This document shows, piece after piece, positions 51,109 to 59,890 of a stretch of 64,000 nucleotides of DNA. The notes under the pieces were generated by a model. That model did no database searches. It was not told the DNA's origin and worked only from the letters and a program-made list of their open reading frames with translations. Source of the DNA: Streptomyces sp. NBC_01304 (GTDB taxonomy: Bacteria; Actinomycetota; Actinomycetes; Streptomycetales; Streptomycetaceae); contig NZ_CP109055.1 of the NCBI RefSeq assembly GCF_035975855.1, forward strand, positions 9,114,001 through 9,178,000. The letters are read 5' to 3'. Position numbers and translations under genes: made by a program. Every line of letters begins with the position of its first letter. Position 1 is the stretch's first letter.

Positions 51109-52458
51109 TCAGGCGACGCAGGCGGTGGTGGTGATGGCGGGCTGGATGTGGATGCGGTTGCGATCTTCGACCTGACGCAGGCGTTGGAGGCAGGTGTCCG
51201 GGTCGGGACCGGTGACGACGGCCAGGGCGATGCGGTCGCGCACGGTGGCGTGGTCTCCGGAGGTGACGTGGTCGCCGGGGTCTGCGGTCCAGGTGAACCG
51301 GTCGAGCCAGGCCGCCGTCATGCGGGTGGTCATGGTCGTGATCTGGCCGGCGACGGGCGGGTAGAAGAGTTCGACGGCGGCGGACTGGCTCTGGCTGGGG
51401 ACCAGTTCGGGGTCGGCGCCCATGGCGAGGTCGGCGGTGATCTGCGGGAGGTTCAGGCCCGTCGCCAGGTGGACCAGGTGCGGGATGAGGTCGCCGCCCA
51501 GGCGGGCGTTGATCTCGATGAGGCGGGGGCCCTGCCCGGTGAGGCGCATCTCGACGTGCATGACGCCGCTGGTGATGCCGACTGCGGTCAGAGCGGCCCG
51601 GGCGACGTCACGGATCTGCGGGTCGGCCAGGAGGGGGTCGGTGGCGTCGACGAGGTGGCCGCTCTCCAGGAACGCGGGTTCGCTGACGAGGTACTTGCGG
51701 GTGACCGCCGCGATGTGGACGGTGCCGTGGCCCAGGACGACGCACTCGACGCTGATCTCGGGTCCGTCCAGATACTCCTCGACCAGCACGCCGGGGGTTC
51801 CGGTGTGCTCGATGCCGAACAGTCCCGCTGACTTGGCCGATTCGAAGGCGGCGCGGACCTGCTCGGGGGTGTCGGCGCGGTGGACGCCGGCGCTGCCGGC
51901 CAGGGAGCGCGGCTTGATGACGACTGGTCCGTCGAGCAGTACGGCGTATTCGACGGCGGTCTCTGCGCTCGTCACCAGGTACGAGCGGGCGGAGGGAACG
52001 CCCGCGGCGGCGAGCAGGGAACGGGTGAGGTATTTGTCGCGGCAGGCGGCAACGGCGGCGGGGGTGTTGCCGGGGAGCATGAACTGTTCGGCCAGCTGCG
52101 CGGCGAGCTCGACGTGGTTCTCCGCGTAGGTGAGGACTCCGGCAACTCCTCGGCCGTCGGCGAGCATGCGCACGGCCCTGGTCACGGCGGCGCGGTCGGC
52201 AAGGTCGACGCTGAGCGTGGTGTCGGCCAGGTCGCGGGCCCACTGCGGCGGCTTGGCATCAAGCAGGGCGACAGGGTGGCGTGCAGCGATGTGCTCGAGG
52301 GTGTAGCCGCGCCAGATGCGGCTCCCGGCGCCCAGCACCACCAGCAGCGGCCCAGGCTCATCGGTCCAAGTGGGCTGCTCCTGCCGTGTGTTGAGGCCGT
52401 AAGGGTGCAGGTCGCGGCTCGTCCTGCTGGAGCTTCGGCCGGGGCCGGGCACGTTCAT
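51109..52458 (-). CDS. ATP-grasp ligase (L-amino-acid ligase-like)
   Basis: 449 residues. The ATP-binding lysine is in VVIKPRSLAGSAG (Lys182), the second nucleotide segment in VLVEEYLDGPEISVECV, and the magnesium ligands in MHVEMRL (Glu303) and LIEINARLGG (Glu315, Asn317). A C-terminal LAL_C2-like region follows. Such enzymes couple a carboxylate to an amine through an acyl phosphate, as in BacD-type dipeptide ligases or carnosine synthase. The ATG at 52458 is chosen because GGAAG is 7 bases upstream, inside the alternative GTG-started extension. Neighbours are a SAM methyltransferase and two exporters. Confidence 0.85.
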   Translation of the reverse strand: MNVPGPGRSSSRTSRDLHPYGLNTRQEQPTWTDEPGPLLVVLGAGSRIWRGYTLEHIAARHPVALLDAKPPQWARDLADTTLSVDLADRAAVTRAVRMLADGRGVAGVLTYAENHVELAAQLAEQFMLPGNTPAAVAACRDKYLTRSLLAAAGVPSARSYLVTSAETAVEYAVLLDGPVVIKPRSLAGSAGVHRADTPEQVRAAFESAKSAGLFGIEHTGTPGVLVEEYLDGPEISVECVVLGHGTVHIAAVTRKYLVSEPAFLESGHLVDATDPLLADPQIRDVARAALTAVGITSGVMHVEMRLTGQGPRLIEINARLGGDLIPHLVHLATGLNLPQITADLAMGADPELVPSQSQSAAVELFYPPVAGQITTMTTRMTAAWLDRFTWTADPGDHVTSGDHATVRDRIALAVVTGPDPDTCLQRLRQVEDRNRIHIQPAITTTACVA

Positions 52459-52665
52459 GGGCAGACTTCCGTTCACGTTGGTCGGGGAAGGGGCGTGCGA
52501 GCGCCCCTCGGGGGCGTGGCCCGGCGCGCCCGGAGTGGCGGCGGGCCGGGTGGCTGCTGTTGAAGTGGCGGGAGGCGGGCATGCCGACCCGGGGGCAATG
52601 ACGCTGCTGGCGCGGTCTCGTGGGATGCCCCTGGGCCCGAGGGCGGTCCGCTCGCCGGGCGGAGG

Positions 52666-53046
52666 TCAGGCGATGGCCGCGTACTTCCAGGAGATCCAGC
52701 CCCAGGCGCCCTTGTGGTAGCCGGTGCGGACCTTGCCGTAGTACCAGTACTTCTTGCCGTCCTTGCTGAGCCAGGTGCACTTCATGTTGATCACCGTGCC
52801 CTTGGCGAGCTGGCCCTTGGAGTAGTAGCCGGTGCCCGGCCCGTTGCGGAGGTTGACGTTGCTTTTGATCGTCTTCCAGTTCCCGATGGCGCCACCCGCA
52901 TTGCAGGCCGAGGAGCCGACCGCGCTCGCGGACGGCGCGGCCATCAGGGTGGCGGCCGCTCCCATGGCCATCGTCGCGGCCGCGATTCCAAGCCGTCGGG
53001 TCCGCCGGGCCGTGGGCCGTGTGGACGTCATGTCGGTGCTGTTCAT
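52666..53046 (-). CDS. Secreted SH3-domain protein A
   Basis: 126 residues. A signal peptide (RRLGIAAATMAMGAAATLMA, then ASA) is followed by a bacterial SH3 domain with VNLRNGPGTGYYSKGQLAKG and GAWGWISWKYAAIA. Two Cys (SSACNAGG, NMKCTW) may form a disulfide. There is no catalytic domain. It is embedded in the operon between the methyltransferase and ATP-grasp genes, so its role is tied to theirs. Paralogues lie at 57036 and 58938. Confidence 0.82.
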   Translation of the reverse strand: MNSTDMTSTRPTARRTRRLGIAAATMAMGAAATLMAAPSASAVGSSACNAGGAIGNWKTIKSNVNLRNGPGTGYYSKGQLAKGTVINMKCTWLSKDGKKYWYYGKVRTGYHKGAWGWISWKYAAIA

Positions 53047-53120
53047 GTGCGTGCCTTTCGTAATGGCGGCGGGAGGCATGGCGGCACCGTCCTTGGTTGC
53101 GAGGTGCAGGCTGGAGTGGC

Positions 53121-54134
53121 TCATGGCAGCTCGCTGCCGGCGGCTGAGGACCGGGAGGGACGGGGATGCGCGGTGACCGGTGTTGCGAGGGCAAGGCCGT
53201 AGCGCTGAAGGGAGTCGGTCCACCAGTGCTCCAACTGGAGATCCACGGCCGCTAGTTCGGCTGCCAATCCGGACGGCCGGAACTTGGCGGAGATCTCGGT
53301 GCGCATCTCCTCGCCGGCCGCGAAGTCCACCGCGAGATCGAGGACAGGGACCTTCACGGTCTGGGCCTTGCGGGACCGCAGCCGCATCTCGATCCACTCG
53401 TTCGTCGCATCCCACCAGGCGACATGCACGAAGGCGTCGGTGTTGAAGTCCGCGCCGAGTTCGCGGTTGATGACGCTCAGCACGTTCTTGTTGAATTCCG
53501 CCGTCACCCCGGCCGCGTCGTCGTACGCCGCCAGGAGCACCGACTCGTCCTTGACGAGGTCCACGCCGAGCAGCAGCGCGTCTCCAGGCTCCAGAAACTC
53601 CCGTACGGAGCTGAGGAATACCGCCCGCTCCGCAGGAAGCAGGTTGCCGAGCGTGCCGCCGAGGAACGCGACCAGCCGCGGGCCTTGTGTAGGGGGCAGC
53701 AGCAGCCCGGTGGTGAAGTCGACGATCTGTCCGTGCACCCGCAGCGCCGGACGCTCAGCGGCCAGTGCCCGCCCGGCCTGTACCAGGGCGCTCTCGCTGA
53801 CGTCGACCGGCACGTACATGTCGAGGTCCGGCAGTTCATCCAGCAGGTGGCGGGTCTTGTCCGATGAGCCGGAGCCCAGCTCGATCAGGGTCCGCGCCCC
53901 GGTGACCGAGGCGATCTCGTCGGCACGGGCCAGCAGGATCTCCCGCTCGGCGCGCGTCGGGTAGTACTCGTCCAGGGCGGTGATCTGCTCGAAGAGCGCG
54001 CTGCCCCGGGCGTCGTAGAACCACTTGGGCGGCAGCGTCTTCAGGCTCTGGGGCAGTCCGTTGAGGACGTCGGCGCGCAGCGCGGTGTCGGTGGCGTCCT
54101 CGGGCAAGGTGCGGGTCAGCTGGAACGGGCTCAC
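53121..54134 (-). CDS. EgtD-like histidine N-alpha-methyltransferase
   Basis: 337 residues aligning with EgtD over its full length. SAM motif: IELGSGSSDKT (85-95). Histidine-pocket residues known from mycobacterial EgtD have counterparts: YYPTRAE, Asn164 in GTLGNLL, Tyr204 in AAYDDAAGV, Met250 in WIEMRLR, and Glu280/Ser282 in TEISAKF. EgtD trimethylates histidine to hercynine for ergothioneine. The other ergothioneine genes (egtA, B, C, E) are absent here, so the product is probably used by the adjacent ligase. The GTG start follows AAGGAG and overlaps the MFS stop (GTGA). Confidence 0.88.
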   Translation of the reverse strand: MSPFQLTRTLPEDATDTALRADVLNGLPQSLKTLPPKWFYDARGSALFEQITALDEYYPTRAEREILLARADEIASVTGARTLIELGSGSSDKTRHLLDELPDLDMYVPVDVSESALVQAGRALAAERPALRVHGQIVDFTTGLLLPPTQGPRLVAFLGGTLGNLLPAERAVFLSSVREFLEPGDALLLGVDLVKDESVLLAAYDDAAGVTAEFNKNVLSVINRELGADFNTDAFVHVAWWDATNEWIEMRLRSRKAQTVKVPVLDLAVDFAAGEEMRTEISAKFRPSGLAAELAAVDLQLEHWWTDSLQRYGLALATPVTAHPRPSRSSAAGSELP

Positions 54135-55435
54135 GTAAGGAGCTCCTTTGAAAGGGCGGGCTCAGCCACCGGTGGGCGGGAGGGGGCGTCGGCCGCGGGC
54201 CGGCGGCCGCCGGTGACGAGGACGAGGCAGGCCGCGGTCGCGCCGGCAGGCAGCAGCGCCATGGTCGGGAGGAGTCCGGCGACGGCGGCGCCCAGCGCGC
54301 ACCCCACGTCGAGGGCAGCCACCAACAGCGCATGCGCCTCGGTGACATGTCCGGGCGGGGCGTACGAGCTGGTCTCGACGAATGCGCCGGCGAGCAGTGG
54401 GGCCATGGCCAGGCCGGGCAGAACGATCGCGGCCAAGGCGGTCGTGGAGCTGCCCGCTGCAGCCAGCGGGAGCCAGCCGAGGGTGAAGGCGAGGGACAGC
54501 ACGAGCAGGTGCCGGTCCGTACTGCCTGGCCACACCCGCCAGCCGTAGGCGAGGCCGCCGAGGGCCGCGCCTACGGACAGCACCGCCGGGAGTCCTCCGG
54601 ACAGCGCCGGGGCGGCGAAGCGGTCGGCCGCCTCCATTGCCAGAGGTGTGAGTGCACCCATAGGGAACCCGACTCCCACCATGGCCAGGTACAACACCCG
54701 CAGGCGCGGGGAATGGAGCGGGCCGAGCCAACCCCTTCGGGTGGGGCGGGACTTGCCCGCCCAGGAACGGGAAGGCGGCGTGCTCACCACCATGGCGGTG
54801 CCCGCCAGGCCGAGCGCGGCGGTTACCAGCAGCGCCCCGGAAACCGAGGCCGCCATGGTGAGGGCAGCCACCAACAGCGGGCCGACGACATAGATCAGTT
54901 CCTGGGTCGCCGAATCCAACGACAGGGCCACTCGCCGATGACCGCGGGTGGGCATCATTGGCCCCGTTCCCCACAACGCCCGAAGCGCCGCGTCCAGGGG
55001 CGGCCGGGCCGCTCCGGCGACCGAGACCGCCACGAGCACCCACCCCATGTGCCACGGCCCGACGGCCAGTGAGATGAAGGCGACGCCGCTGAGGGCGGCA
55101 CCGGTGACGAGCGTGCCCGTCTGCCCGAAGCGGTCGACGAAGCGGGCGCTCACCGGGCCGCCAACTGCGTTGGAAAGCAGGAAGATCGCGGTAAGTCCGG
55201 CGGCTGACCCGTGGCCGGCCTCTTTGGCGGCGCCGAGGAGGATCGCCAGCGGAGCCATCGCGGTGGGCAGGCGGCCAATGAGCGTCCCGGCCAGCTGCCG
55301 GGATGCGTACGGAACACGCAGCACCTCGCGGTACCGGACAGCCGCGACCGGCCCGGACCCTGTCGCACGGGCGACGTCTGGGATGGTGGCTCCGGCCATA
55401 TCGTGGGGACGCGCTGGTCCCGCCAGGGTGGTCAC
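54131..55435 (-). CDS. MFS transporter, second of two in the operon
   Basis: 434 residues with about twelve hydrophobic segments, including GSAAGLTAIFLLSNAVGG near the start and AAVAGLLPTMALLPAGATAA near the end, separated by a charged mid-loop (SRSWAGKSRPTRRGW). It starts at a GTG overlapping the upstream MFS stop and its own stop overlaps the methyltransferase start, so three genes are translationally coupled. It probably exports, or with its neighbour exchanges, the small product of the operon. Confidence 0.83.
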   Translation of the reverse strand: MTTLAGPARPHDMAGATIPDVARATGSGPVAAVRYREVLRVPYASRQLAGTLIGRLPTAMAPLAILLGAAKEAGHGSAAGLTAIFLLSNAVGGPVSARFVDRFGQTGTLVTGAALSGVAFISLAVGPWHMGWVLVAVSVAGAARPPLDAALRALWGTGPMMPTRGHRRVALSLDSATQELIYVVGPLLVAALTMAASVSGALLVTAALGLAGTAMVVSTPPSRSWAGKSRPTRRGWLGPLHSPRLRVLYLAMVGVGFPMGALTPLAMEAADRFAAPALSGGLPAVLSVGAALGGLAYGWRVWPGSTDRHLLVLSLAFTLGWLPLAAAGSSTTALAAIVLPGLAMAPLLAGAFVETSSYAPPGHVTEAHALLVAALDVGCALGAAVAGLLPTMALLPAGATAACLVLVTGGRRPAADAPSRPPVAEPALSKELLT

Positions 55436-56712
55436 AGGTCCGCCCCCTTCGGCTTCCAGGCCGCGGGACTCGCCGGGAGTGCGGGCGGCGCCGACCAGCG
55501 ATGCAGCAACGCGGCCAGCGGCAGGCACAGGGCCGCGCCCAGCAGGCCCGCCGTGAAGATCGAGGCGGCGGCCAGGGACTTGCCGCCGTGCCCCAGCGCC
55601 CAGGCGGTCATGGCGGGGGCCACGATCACGGCGCCGGCCAGGGTGGTGCCCCAGGCGCCGTGATAGATGCCGCGCGCGCTGGCGGGGGCGATGAGGTTGA
55701 GGATGTTGTCCGCGCAAACGAAGAAGATGATCTCGCCGGGGACGGCGAGCATGACCGCGAGGCTGTACTCGAGAGTGGTGCTGGCGAGTGCGGCACTGCC
55801 CATGCCCACCCCGAGCAGCACCGCGCTGAGCGCCAGCAGTCGGACCATGGGGGCTCCGGTGTCGGCCCGTCGGCTCAACCAGGGCGCCATCAGCGGGGTG
55901 GCCACAACGACCGTGAGCGCGTTGGCCACTTGCGTCAGCCCGTAGGCCGAGGCGTCCAGGCCGTCCTCGGACATCAACATCGGCAACGCAGAGAAGAGGG
56001 CGGCCGCGCAGGTCAAGGTGGCCAGGCTCGACAGCGACAGCAGCCACAGCCGGCCGTCCCTCAGCGCCGCCCGGCCCCACCCACGTCCCCGTGCAGCCGT
56101 TTCCCGGCACTGTTCTCGATCCAGGTATCGCAGGGCGATAGCGCAAAACGTCACGCAGGCAGCCGAGTTGGCCCAGAACAGGGTGGTCATGCCGACCGGC
56201 TTCACGAGGAGGCCGCCCACGCAACCGGTGAGTGCGGCGCCTACGTTGATGACGAAGTGGCGGGCGGCGTTGATCTTGGCGCGTCGTGCAGGCTCGGTGA
56301 TGAGGTCTGCGATGGCGGCGGAGACCACTGGCCGGGGGGCGTCGTAGACGAGCCCGACGACAAAGGCTCCGCCGTAGACGGCGATCGGTGCCCGGGCCGC
56401 GGCCAGCAGGGGAAGTACGAGTGCGGCCAGCAGCATGGCCGCAACGAGCGTCGAGCGACGCCCGATCCGGTCGGCCAGCCAGCCGCACAGCAGTTGTCCA
56501 GCCAGCCAGCCTGCGCCGAAGGTCGCCAGGATCTGGCCGATGCTCTGCGTGCTGAAGTGGATCTCGGCCAGGTGGTAGGCCATGAAGGGGTAGCTGTAGC
56601 CAAGGGCGCGTACCACGAATGTGCCGCCGAGCAGCGCCCAGATCGCCGGAGGCCAGCGGGGCGCTCTGGGGACAGGGGCCGATTCGGTCACGCGCAAGAC
56701 GGTGGTGGACAC
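55432..56712 (-). CDS. MFS transporter, first gene of the ATP-grasp operon
   Basis: 426 residues, about twelve helices, with the MFS loop motif CGWLADRIGRRSTLVAAMLL and a RHFVINVGAALTG segment in helix 5. A purine-rich GGAGC-like ribosome site precedes the ATG. It is the first of nine minus-strand genes whose spacing never exceeds about 210 bp. Two different MFS genes in tandem may mean import of a precursor and export of a product. Confidence 0.83.
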   Translation of the reverse strand: MSTTVLRVTESAPVPRAPRWPPAIWALLGGTFVVRALGYSYPFMAYHLAEIHFSTQSIGQILATFGAGWLAGQLLCGWLADRIGRRSTLVAAMLLAALVLPLLAAARAPIAVYGGAFVVGLVYDAPRPVVSAAIADLITEPARRAKINAARHFVINVGAALTGCVGGLLVKPVGMTTLFWANSAACVTFCAIALRYLDREQCRETAARGRGWGRAALRDGRLWLLSLSSLATLTCAAALFSALPMLMSEDGLDASAYGLTQVANALTVVVATPLMAPWLSRRADTGAPMVRLLALSAVLLGVGMGSAALASTTLEYSLAVMLAVPGEIIFFVCADNILNLIAPASARGIYHGAWGTTLAGAVIVAPAMTAWALGHGGKSLAAASIFTAGLLGAALCLPLAALLHRWSAPPALPASPAAWKPKGADL

Positions 56713-57035
56713 AGGCGCTCCAGGGAGAGGTCACGGGCCTTCAGCGGTGTGGTCTCGGCGTCTGACGGGTCCCGGGCGCCGGGCAAGGGGGATGGGGAAG
56801 CGGGGGAGAGGAGGCGCCGCCGGGGATGGCGGCGCCTCCTCACTGGCCAAGGAAGCGCTCGAGAACCAGGTCGAGCGCGGCCGGGCTTGTCACAGGGACG
56901 ACAAGCCTTGTCCTTGGGCCGGGACCGTCCGGGCGGGGGATGATCCGTCCGGACGGGGGATCAGCGGGTGCTGACCGGTGGCAGATGCGGCGAGCCCGGT
57001 CGGCGCCGCGCGCTCAACGGGGCATCGGCGGCTGC
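56713..57035. promoter_or_regulatory. Upstream region of the ATP-grasp operon
   Basis: 323 bases between the SH3-B gene and the first MFS gene, without a supportable gene. It holds the likely operon promoter. A CGGGC-rich inverted segment near 56930-56960 (GGGGGATGATCCGTCCGGAC) may terminate the SH3-B transcript. No clear -35/-10 was recognised. Confidence 0.35.
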
Positions 57036-57413
57036 TCAACTGGTCTGCGTCGGCACGCAGTCCGAGAGGTACGTCGAGGCGACCCAACCGGTGGTGCCCT
57101 TGGGCAGCCCGGACTTGGAGCGCTTGCCGAGCTTCAGCTTGATCCAGCCGCGCTTACTGTCGACCTTCTTACCCCAGTCGTTCTTGTAGAGGTGGCCGAG
57201 GCTGCGATGGCTGGTGCTCGGCCCGGAGCGGATGTTCACGCCGGCGCCGCGGTAGACCTGGTAGTACTTCCCGGGCTTGCACGGCATCGCCGTGACGCTC
57301 GCGGGCGACGCCATGACGGAGGGGGCCGAGACGAGGGAGGCCGAGGCGCCCATGGCCAGCGTGGCCGCGACGATGGCCGTGCGCTGGACGATTTTTCTCC
57401 TGATGTCGATCAC
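57036..57413 (-). CDS. Secreted SH3-domain protein B
   Basis: 125 residues. Signal peptide (IVQRTAIVAATLAMGASASL, cleavage near VMAS) and an SH3 domain with VNIRSGPSTSHRSLGHLYKN, then a conserved C-terminal SKSGLPKGTTGWVASTYL. Cys residues near both ends of the domain (MPCKPG, LSDCVP) suggest a disulfide. It shares the VNxRxGPxT and KSGLPxGTxGW signatures with the SH3 protein at 58938. Confidence 0.82.
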   Translation of the reverse strand: MIDIRRKIVQRTAIVAATLAMGASASLVSAPSVMASPASVTAMPCKPGKYYQVYRGAGVNIRSGPSTSHRSLGHLYKNDWGKKVDSKRGWIKLKLGKRSKSGLPKGTTGWVASTYLSDCVPTQTS

Positions 57414-57528
57414 AGAATCTCCAGGTGAGTTGGTTCGTTTCAGGGCATTGAGGAACTCGCGCCGAGGGCTCGTGAGCCGACGACGATCAGGGCGGGGCAG
57501 GGGGCGGAGCTCGGGGCGCAGACCCGGG

Positions 57529-58047
57529 TCAGGTGACGGACTTGGTGCCGGTCAGCTGGCGTGTCTGGGTGCCGCGGCCGTCGTTGGCCGCGTCGAAGGA
57601 GATGACTCCGTCCGCGGTCCACTGCTTCGACCGGGTGCGAACGCTCGCCTTGTCGGCGAACGCCTTGCGGTAGTCCGCTTCGGAGCCGTTGACGTCGCTG
57701 GTGACGTTCTCGGTGGCCGAGTCCTTGGAGTCGTTGTTGTGCTCCAGGCGGACCTTGATCCGCAAACTGTTGAAGCGCTTGCCGCCGGTGTAGAAGGAGG
57801 TGCCGTCCCAGTCGACGCGGTCCACGTACGCCTCGTACCAGCGATAGCCGGAGCTCGCCTGGTCCAGGCGTACGCAGATGCGCACCTTGAGGTCGACATC
57901 CGGCTTGTTCGGCAGCGGAGGCTCGCGCTTAGTTGTCTTGCATTCAGGGGCTGCGGCCTGCGCCGGGGTTGGAGCCAGGGTGACAGCGGCGGCAGCGAGG
58001 GCGACCGCGACGGGCGCGGTCCGGATCAGGGCGGGACGAAGGCGCAC
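57529..58047 (-). CDS. Secreted protein of an unnamed WDG family, copy 1
   Basis: 172 residues from the GTG at 58047, which follows AGGAG by 8 bases. The signal peptide ends near AQAAA. The mature protein has a predicted all-beta pattern: VDLKVRICVRLD, YEAYVDRVDWDGTSFYTGG, FNSLRIKVRLEHNND. It has two cysteines. The order CxxR, Y-V-WDG, F-S-LRI matches the protein at 58226, so the two are paralogues with about 25-30% apparent similarity. No known domain. Longer in-frame starts lack ribosome sites. Confidence 0.75.
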   Translation of the reverse strand: MRLRPALIRTAPVAVALAAAAVTLAPTPAQAAAPECKTTKREPPLPNKPDVDLKVRICVRLDQASSGYRWYEAYVDRVDWDGTSFYTGGKRFNSLRIKVRLEHNNDSKDSATENVTSDVNGSEADYRKAFADKASVRTRSKQWTADGVISFDAANDGRGTQTRQLTGTKSVT

Positions 58048-58225
58048 AGCGTGCACTCCTGTCAGGGCAAGGGGAGATGGGGCAGTTGGTGGCTCGGCAA
58101 GCGGGCCGCGCAGCGCGCAGGGGATCGGCGTTGCGGAGTCGTCGGGAGCCGTCACGGGCCTGGCGAGTACGCCACGGCCGGGGCAGCATTAGCGAGGCCC
58201 GGGCATCGCTGACGCTCCGCGACGG

Positions 58226-58756
58226 CTAGACCTTCTTCGTCCAGGCGAAGCCCTGCCCCCGGTCGCCATCACCGTCGTTGTTCCAGTTCAGGTACAGCGT
58301 GGGAGCCACATGCGTCCGGTAGCTGCCGGCCCTCCACTTGTAAGTCCGGGTGTCGTACGACCCGTTGTAATTCGCGTTCGAGTTCGAGTTCTCCAACGCC
58401 CGCTCGATGCCGTAGTACGTCAAGGTCTTGTGGCGCTTGCTGTTTCGGATCCGCAGCGTCAAGTGCGCCGAATCGAAGATCCCCGAGTCGTCGACCTGCC
58501 CGTATGTCGGGCCATCCCACGAGACGTGGGACTTCACGTACACATACGACCCACTCCGCTTGATGCACGTGTTGACCGTGACGTCCCAGTTGTCGGGCCA
58601 CGGGCCGTCGTAGTTGTTGTCGTCGATTTCATGCGAGTTGTCTTCGCACTTCCAGCTGGACGCGGCGGAGGCCGTGGTGGTGGTGACGAATGTGGCTCCC
58701 ACTACAGCCAGGGTGGTGATCAGGGCGGCAGCGGCGGTGCGCTTGAAGGCGAGCAT
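58226..58756 (-). CDS. Secreted protein of an unnamed WDG family, copy 2
   Basis: 176 residues. Signal peptide (ALITTLAVVGATFVTTTTASA) then WDVTVNTCIKRSG, YVKSHVSWDGPTYG, FDSAHLTLRIRNSKR and a Tyr/Asn-rich C-terminus (SNSNANYNGSYDTRTYKW). The shared spacing of Cys, WDG and LRI with the gene at 57529 marks a common fold. A GGAG ribosome site lies 4-7 bases before the ATG. Both are exported; function unknown. Confidence 0.75.
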   Translation of the reverse strand: MLAFKRTAAAALITTLAVVGATFVTTTTASAASSWKCEDNSHEIDDNNYDGPWPDNWDVTVNTCIKRSGSYVYVKSHVSWDGPTYGQVDDSGIFDSAHLTLRIRNSKRHKTLTYYGIERALENSNSNANYNGSYDTRTYKWRAGSYRTHVAPTLYLNWNNDGDGDRGQGFAWTKKV

Positions 58757-58937
58757 GGTGCTCCTTCAGGTGGAGGTGAAAGGGTGCGCGGCCAGCTGTG
58801 AGCTGGCGGCTCCAGAGCGCGCGAGTGGCGCGCGTGGCGCAGATGCACGGGATCTGGCGCGTACTTGGCGGCCGTGACGCGGTCTTAGTCCGGGGGCTGG
58901 CGTGGCGCGGGTCGTGCGCCCGGGACGCGGGTGGGGC

Positions 58938-59291
58938 TCAGGCGAGGCCGCCGAGGCCGCTGCGGTGGGCCCAGCCCCTGGTACCCGGGGGCAGGCCGCT
59001 CTTCGACGTCTTCGACAGCTGTACGTATTCCCAACTGCCCCTCGAGCAGAGGAGCTTCACCGGGTCGCCGCGGAAGAGATACCCGCGGCTGGTGTATCCG
59101 GTGCCGGGGCCGCTTCGTAGGTTCCAGCCGTTCTTGCGGACCGTGCTGGATTCCCCGTTGCTCCAGTTCACCGTGCACTTGGAGTGCTCGCCGACTGCGT
59201 GCGCGGCGGGGGCGGTCGCGACTACGCCGGCGGTCACCGACAGGGCAAGCGTGGCCGTGGTGGCAAGTCGAGCGGGAGCACGAAGTCGCAT
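58938..59291 (-). CDS. Secreted SH3-domain protein C
   Basis: 117 residues with AAGGGA 5 bases before the ATG. Signal peptide (RLATTATLALSVTAGVVATA, cleavage at AHA) then an SH3 domain with NLRSGPGTGYTSRGYLFRGD and SKSGLPPGTRGWAHRSGL. Cys pair in SKCTVN and LLCSRG. It is the most upstream of a run of thirteen minus-strand genes. Like its paralogues it has no catalytic domain. Confidence 0.82.
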   Translation of the reverse strand: MRLRAPARLATTATLALSVTAGVVATAPAAHAVGEHSKCTVNWSNGESSTVRKNGWNLRSGPGTGYTSRGYLFRGDPVKLLCSRGSWEYVQLSKTSKSGLPPGTRGWAHRSGLGGLA

Positions 59292-59349
59292 GGGATCCCT
59301 TCAATTCATGGGGTGGGGACATGGGTGACGGGGCGAGACGCCGGCGGTT

Positions 59350-59577
59350 CTATGCGGCCTTCCTCCGGCATGCGACCGAGGCCTGAGTTGTCGTCGTGGC
59401 GCCGCGCCGCAAGGCGATGGATGCAGCGACAGCGGCTCCAACCTGAATGGCCTCCATGGGAATCGGGCGAAACGAGACGGCGCGAGATGCGGCGGTGGAG
59501 ACCCGCACTCGATTCGGCGAGGAGGCGTGCTCGGTCACGACCGCGTCGCAATCAGCGGAAGAGTCGTCCCCGAACAT
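59350..59577 (-). CDS. Possible small protein
   Basis: 75 residues from an ATG with only a weak AAGGCGGG site. One moderately hydrophobic stretch (MEAIQVGAAVAASIAL) follows a polar N-terminus, and the C-terminus is basic. Codon use is less GC-biased than the neighbours. No family recognised; it may not be a gene. Confidence 0.3.
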   Translation of the reverse strand: MFGDDSSADCDAVVTEHASSPNRVRVSTAASRAVSFRPIPMEAIQVGAAVAASIALRRGATTTTQASVACRRKAA

Positions 59578-59890
59578 GATTGCCCGCCTTGTATAGAGTG
59601 AACCGAGCGCCTATTGCCATCCTATCGAATCATGAGTCAGCCTTCTATTCAATAGGAAGTTGACTGCGACTCAATGAGTGCCGCTGCATGGGACATGTGC
59701 AGAACTGGCTGCGACTGCAAGACCGACCTGAGCCTCTTCGCCAAGCTGCGCCTCTTGCCGCACCCGCCCTCGGCCTGAGGGGGCGCGGAGGCTACGACTT
59801 CCGGAATCTGCCGTGCGTCTATGTGGCGACGGCTCAGGACTATGTGGCAACCCGCCTGGGGGCCGCGCCGAGCGCGCCTATGATCGACGC
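59578..59890. promoter_or_regulatory. Gene-poor region with an AT-rich pocket
   Basis: About 310 bases between divergent genes. Bases 59590-59680 are notably AT-rich, with CCTATTG (59610-59616) and CAATAGG (59650-59656) as a 7-bp inverted repeat. This is the only place in the neighbourhood where promoters for the divergent gene sets are expected. Confidence 0.4.

Noticed and set aside
51109..53046. Graspetide-type system (ATP-grasp plus precursor peptide)
   Set aside because: No short gene with repeated acidic/Thr core or leader next to the ligase, and the ligase is of the amino-acid-ligase type rather than the MdnC/PsnB type.
53121..54134. Ergothioneine gene cluster
   Set aside because: Only an EgtD-like gene is present; no EgtB-type sulfoxide synthase, EgtC amidase or EgtA ligase around it.
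52666..59291. Secreted peptidoglycan hydrolases
   Set aside because: The SH3 proteins lack any NlpC/P60, amidase or lysozyme domain and are only SH3-sized.
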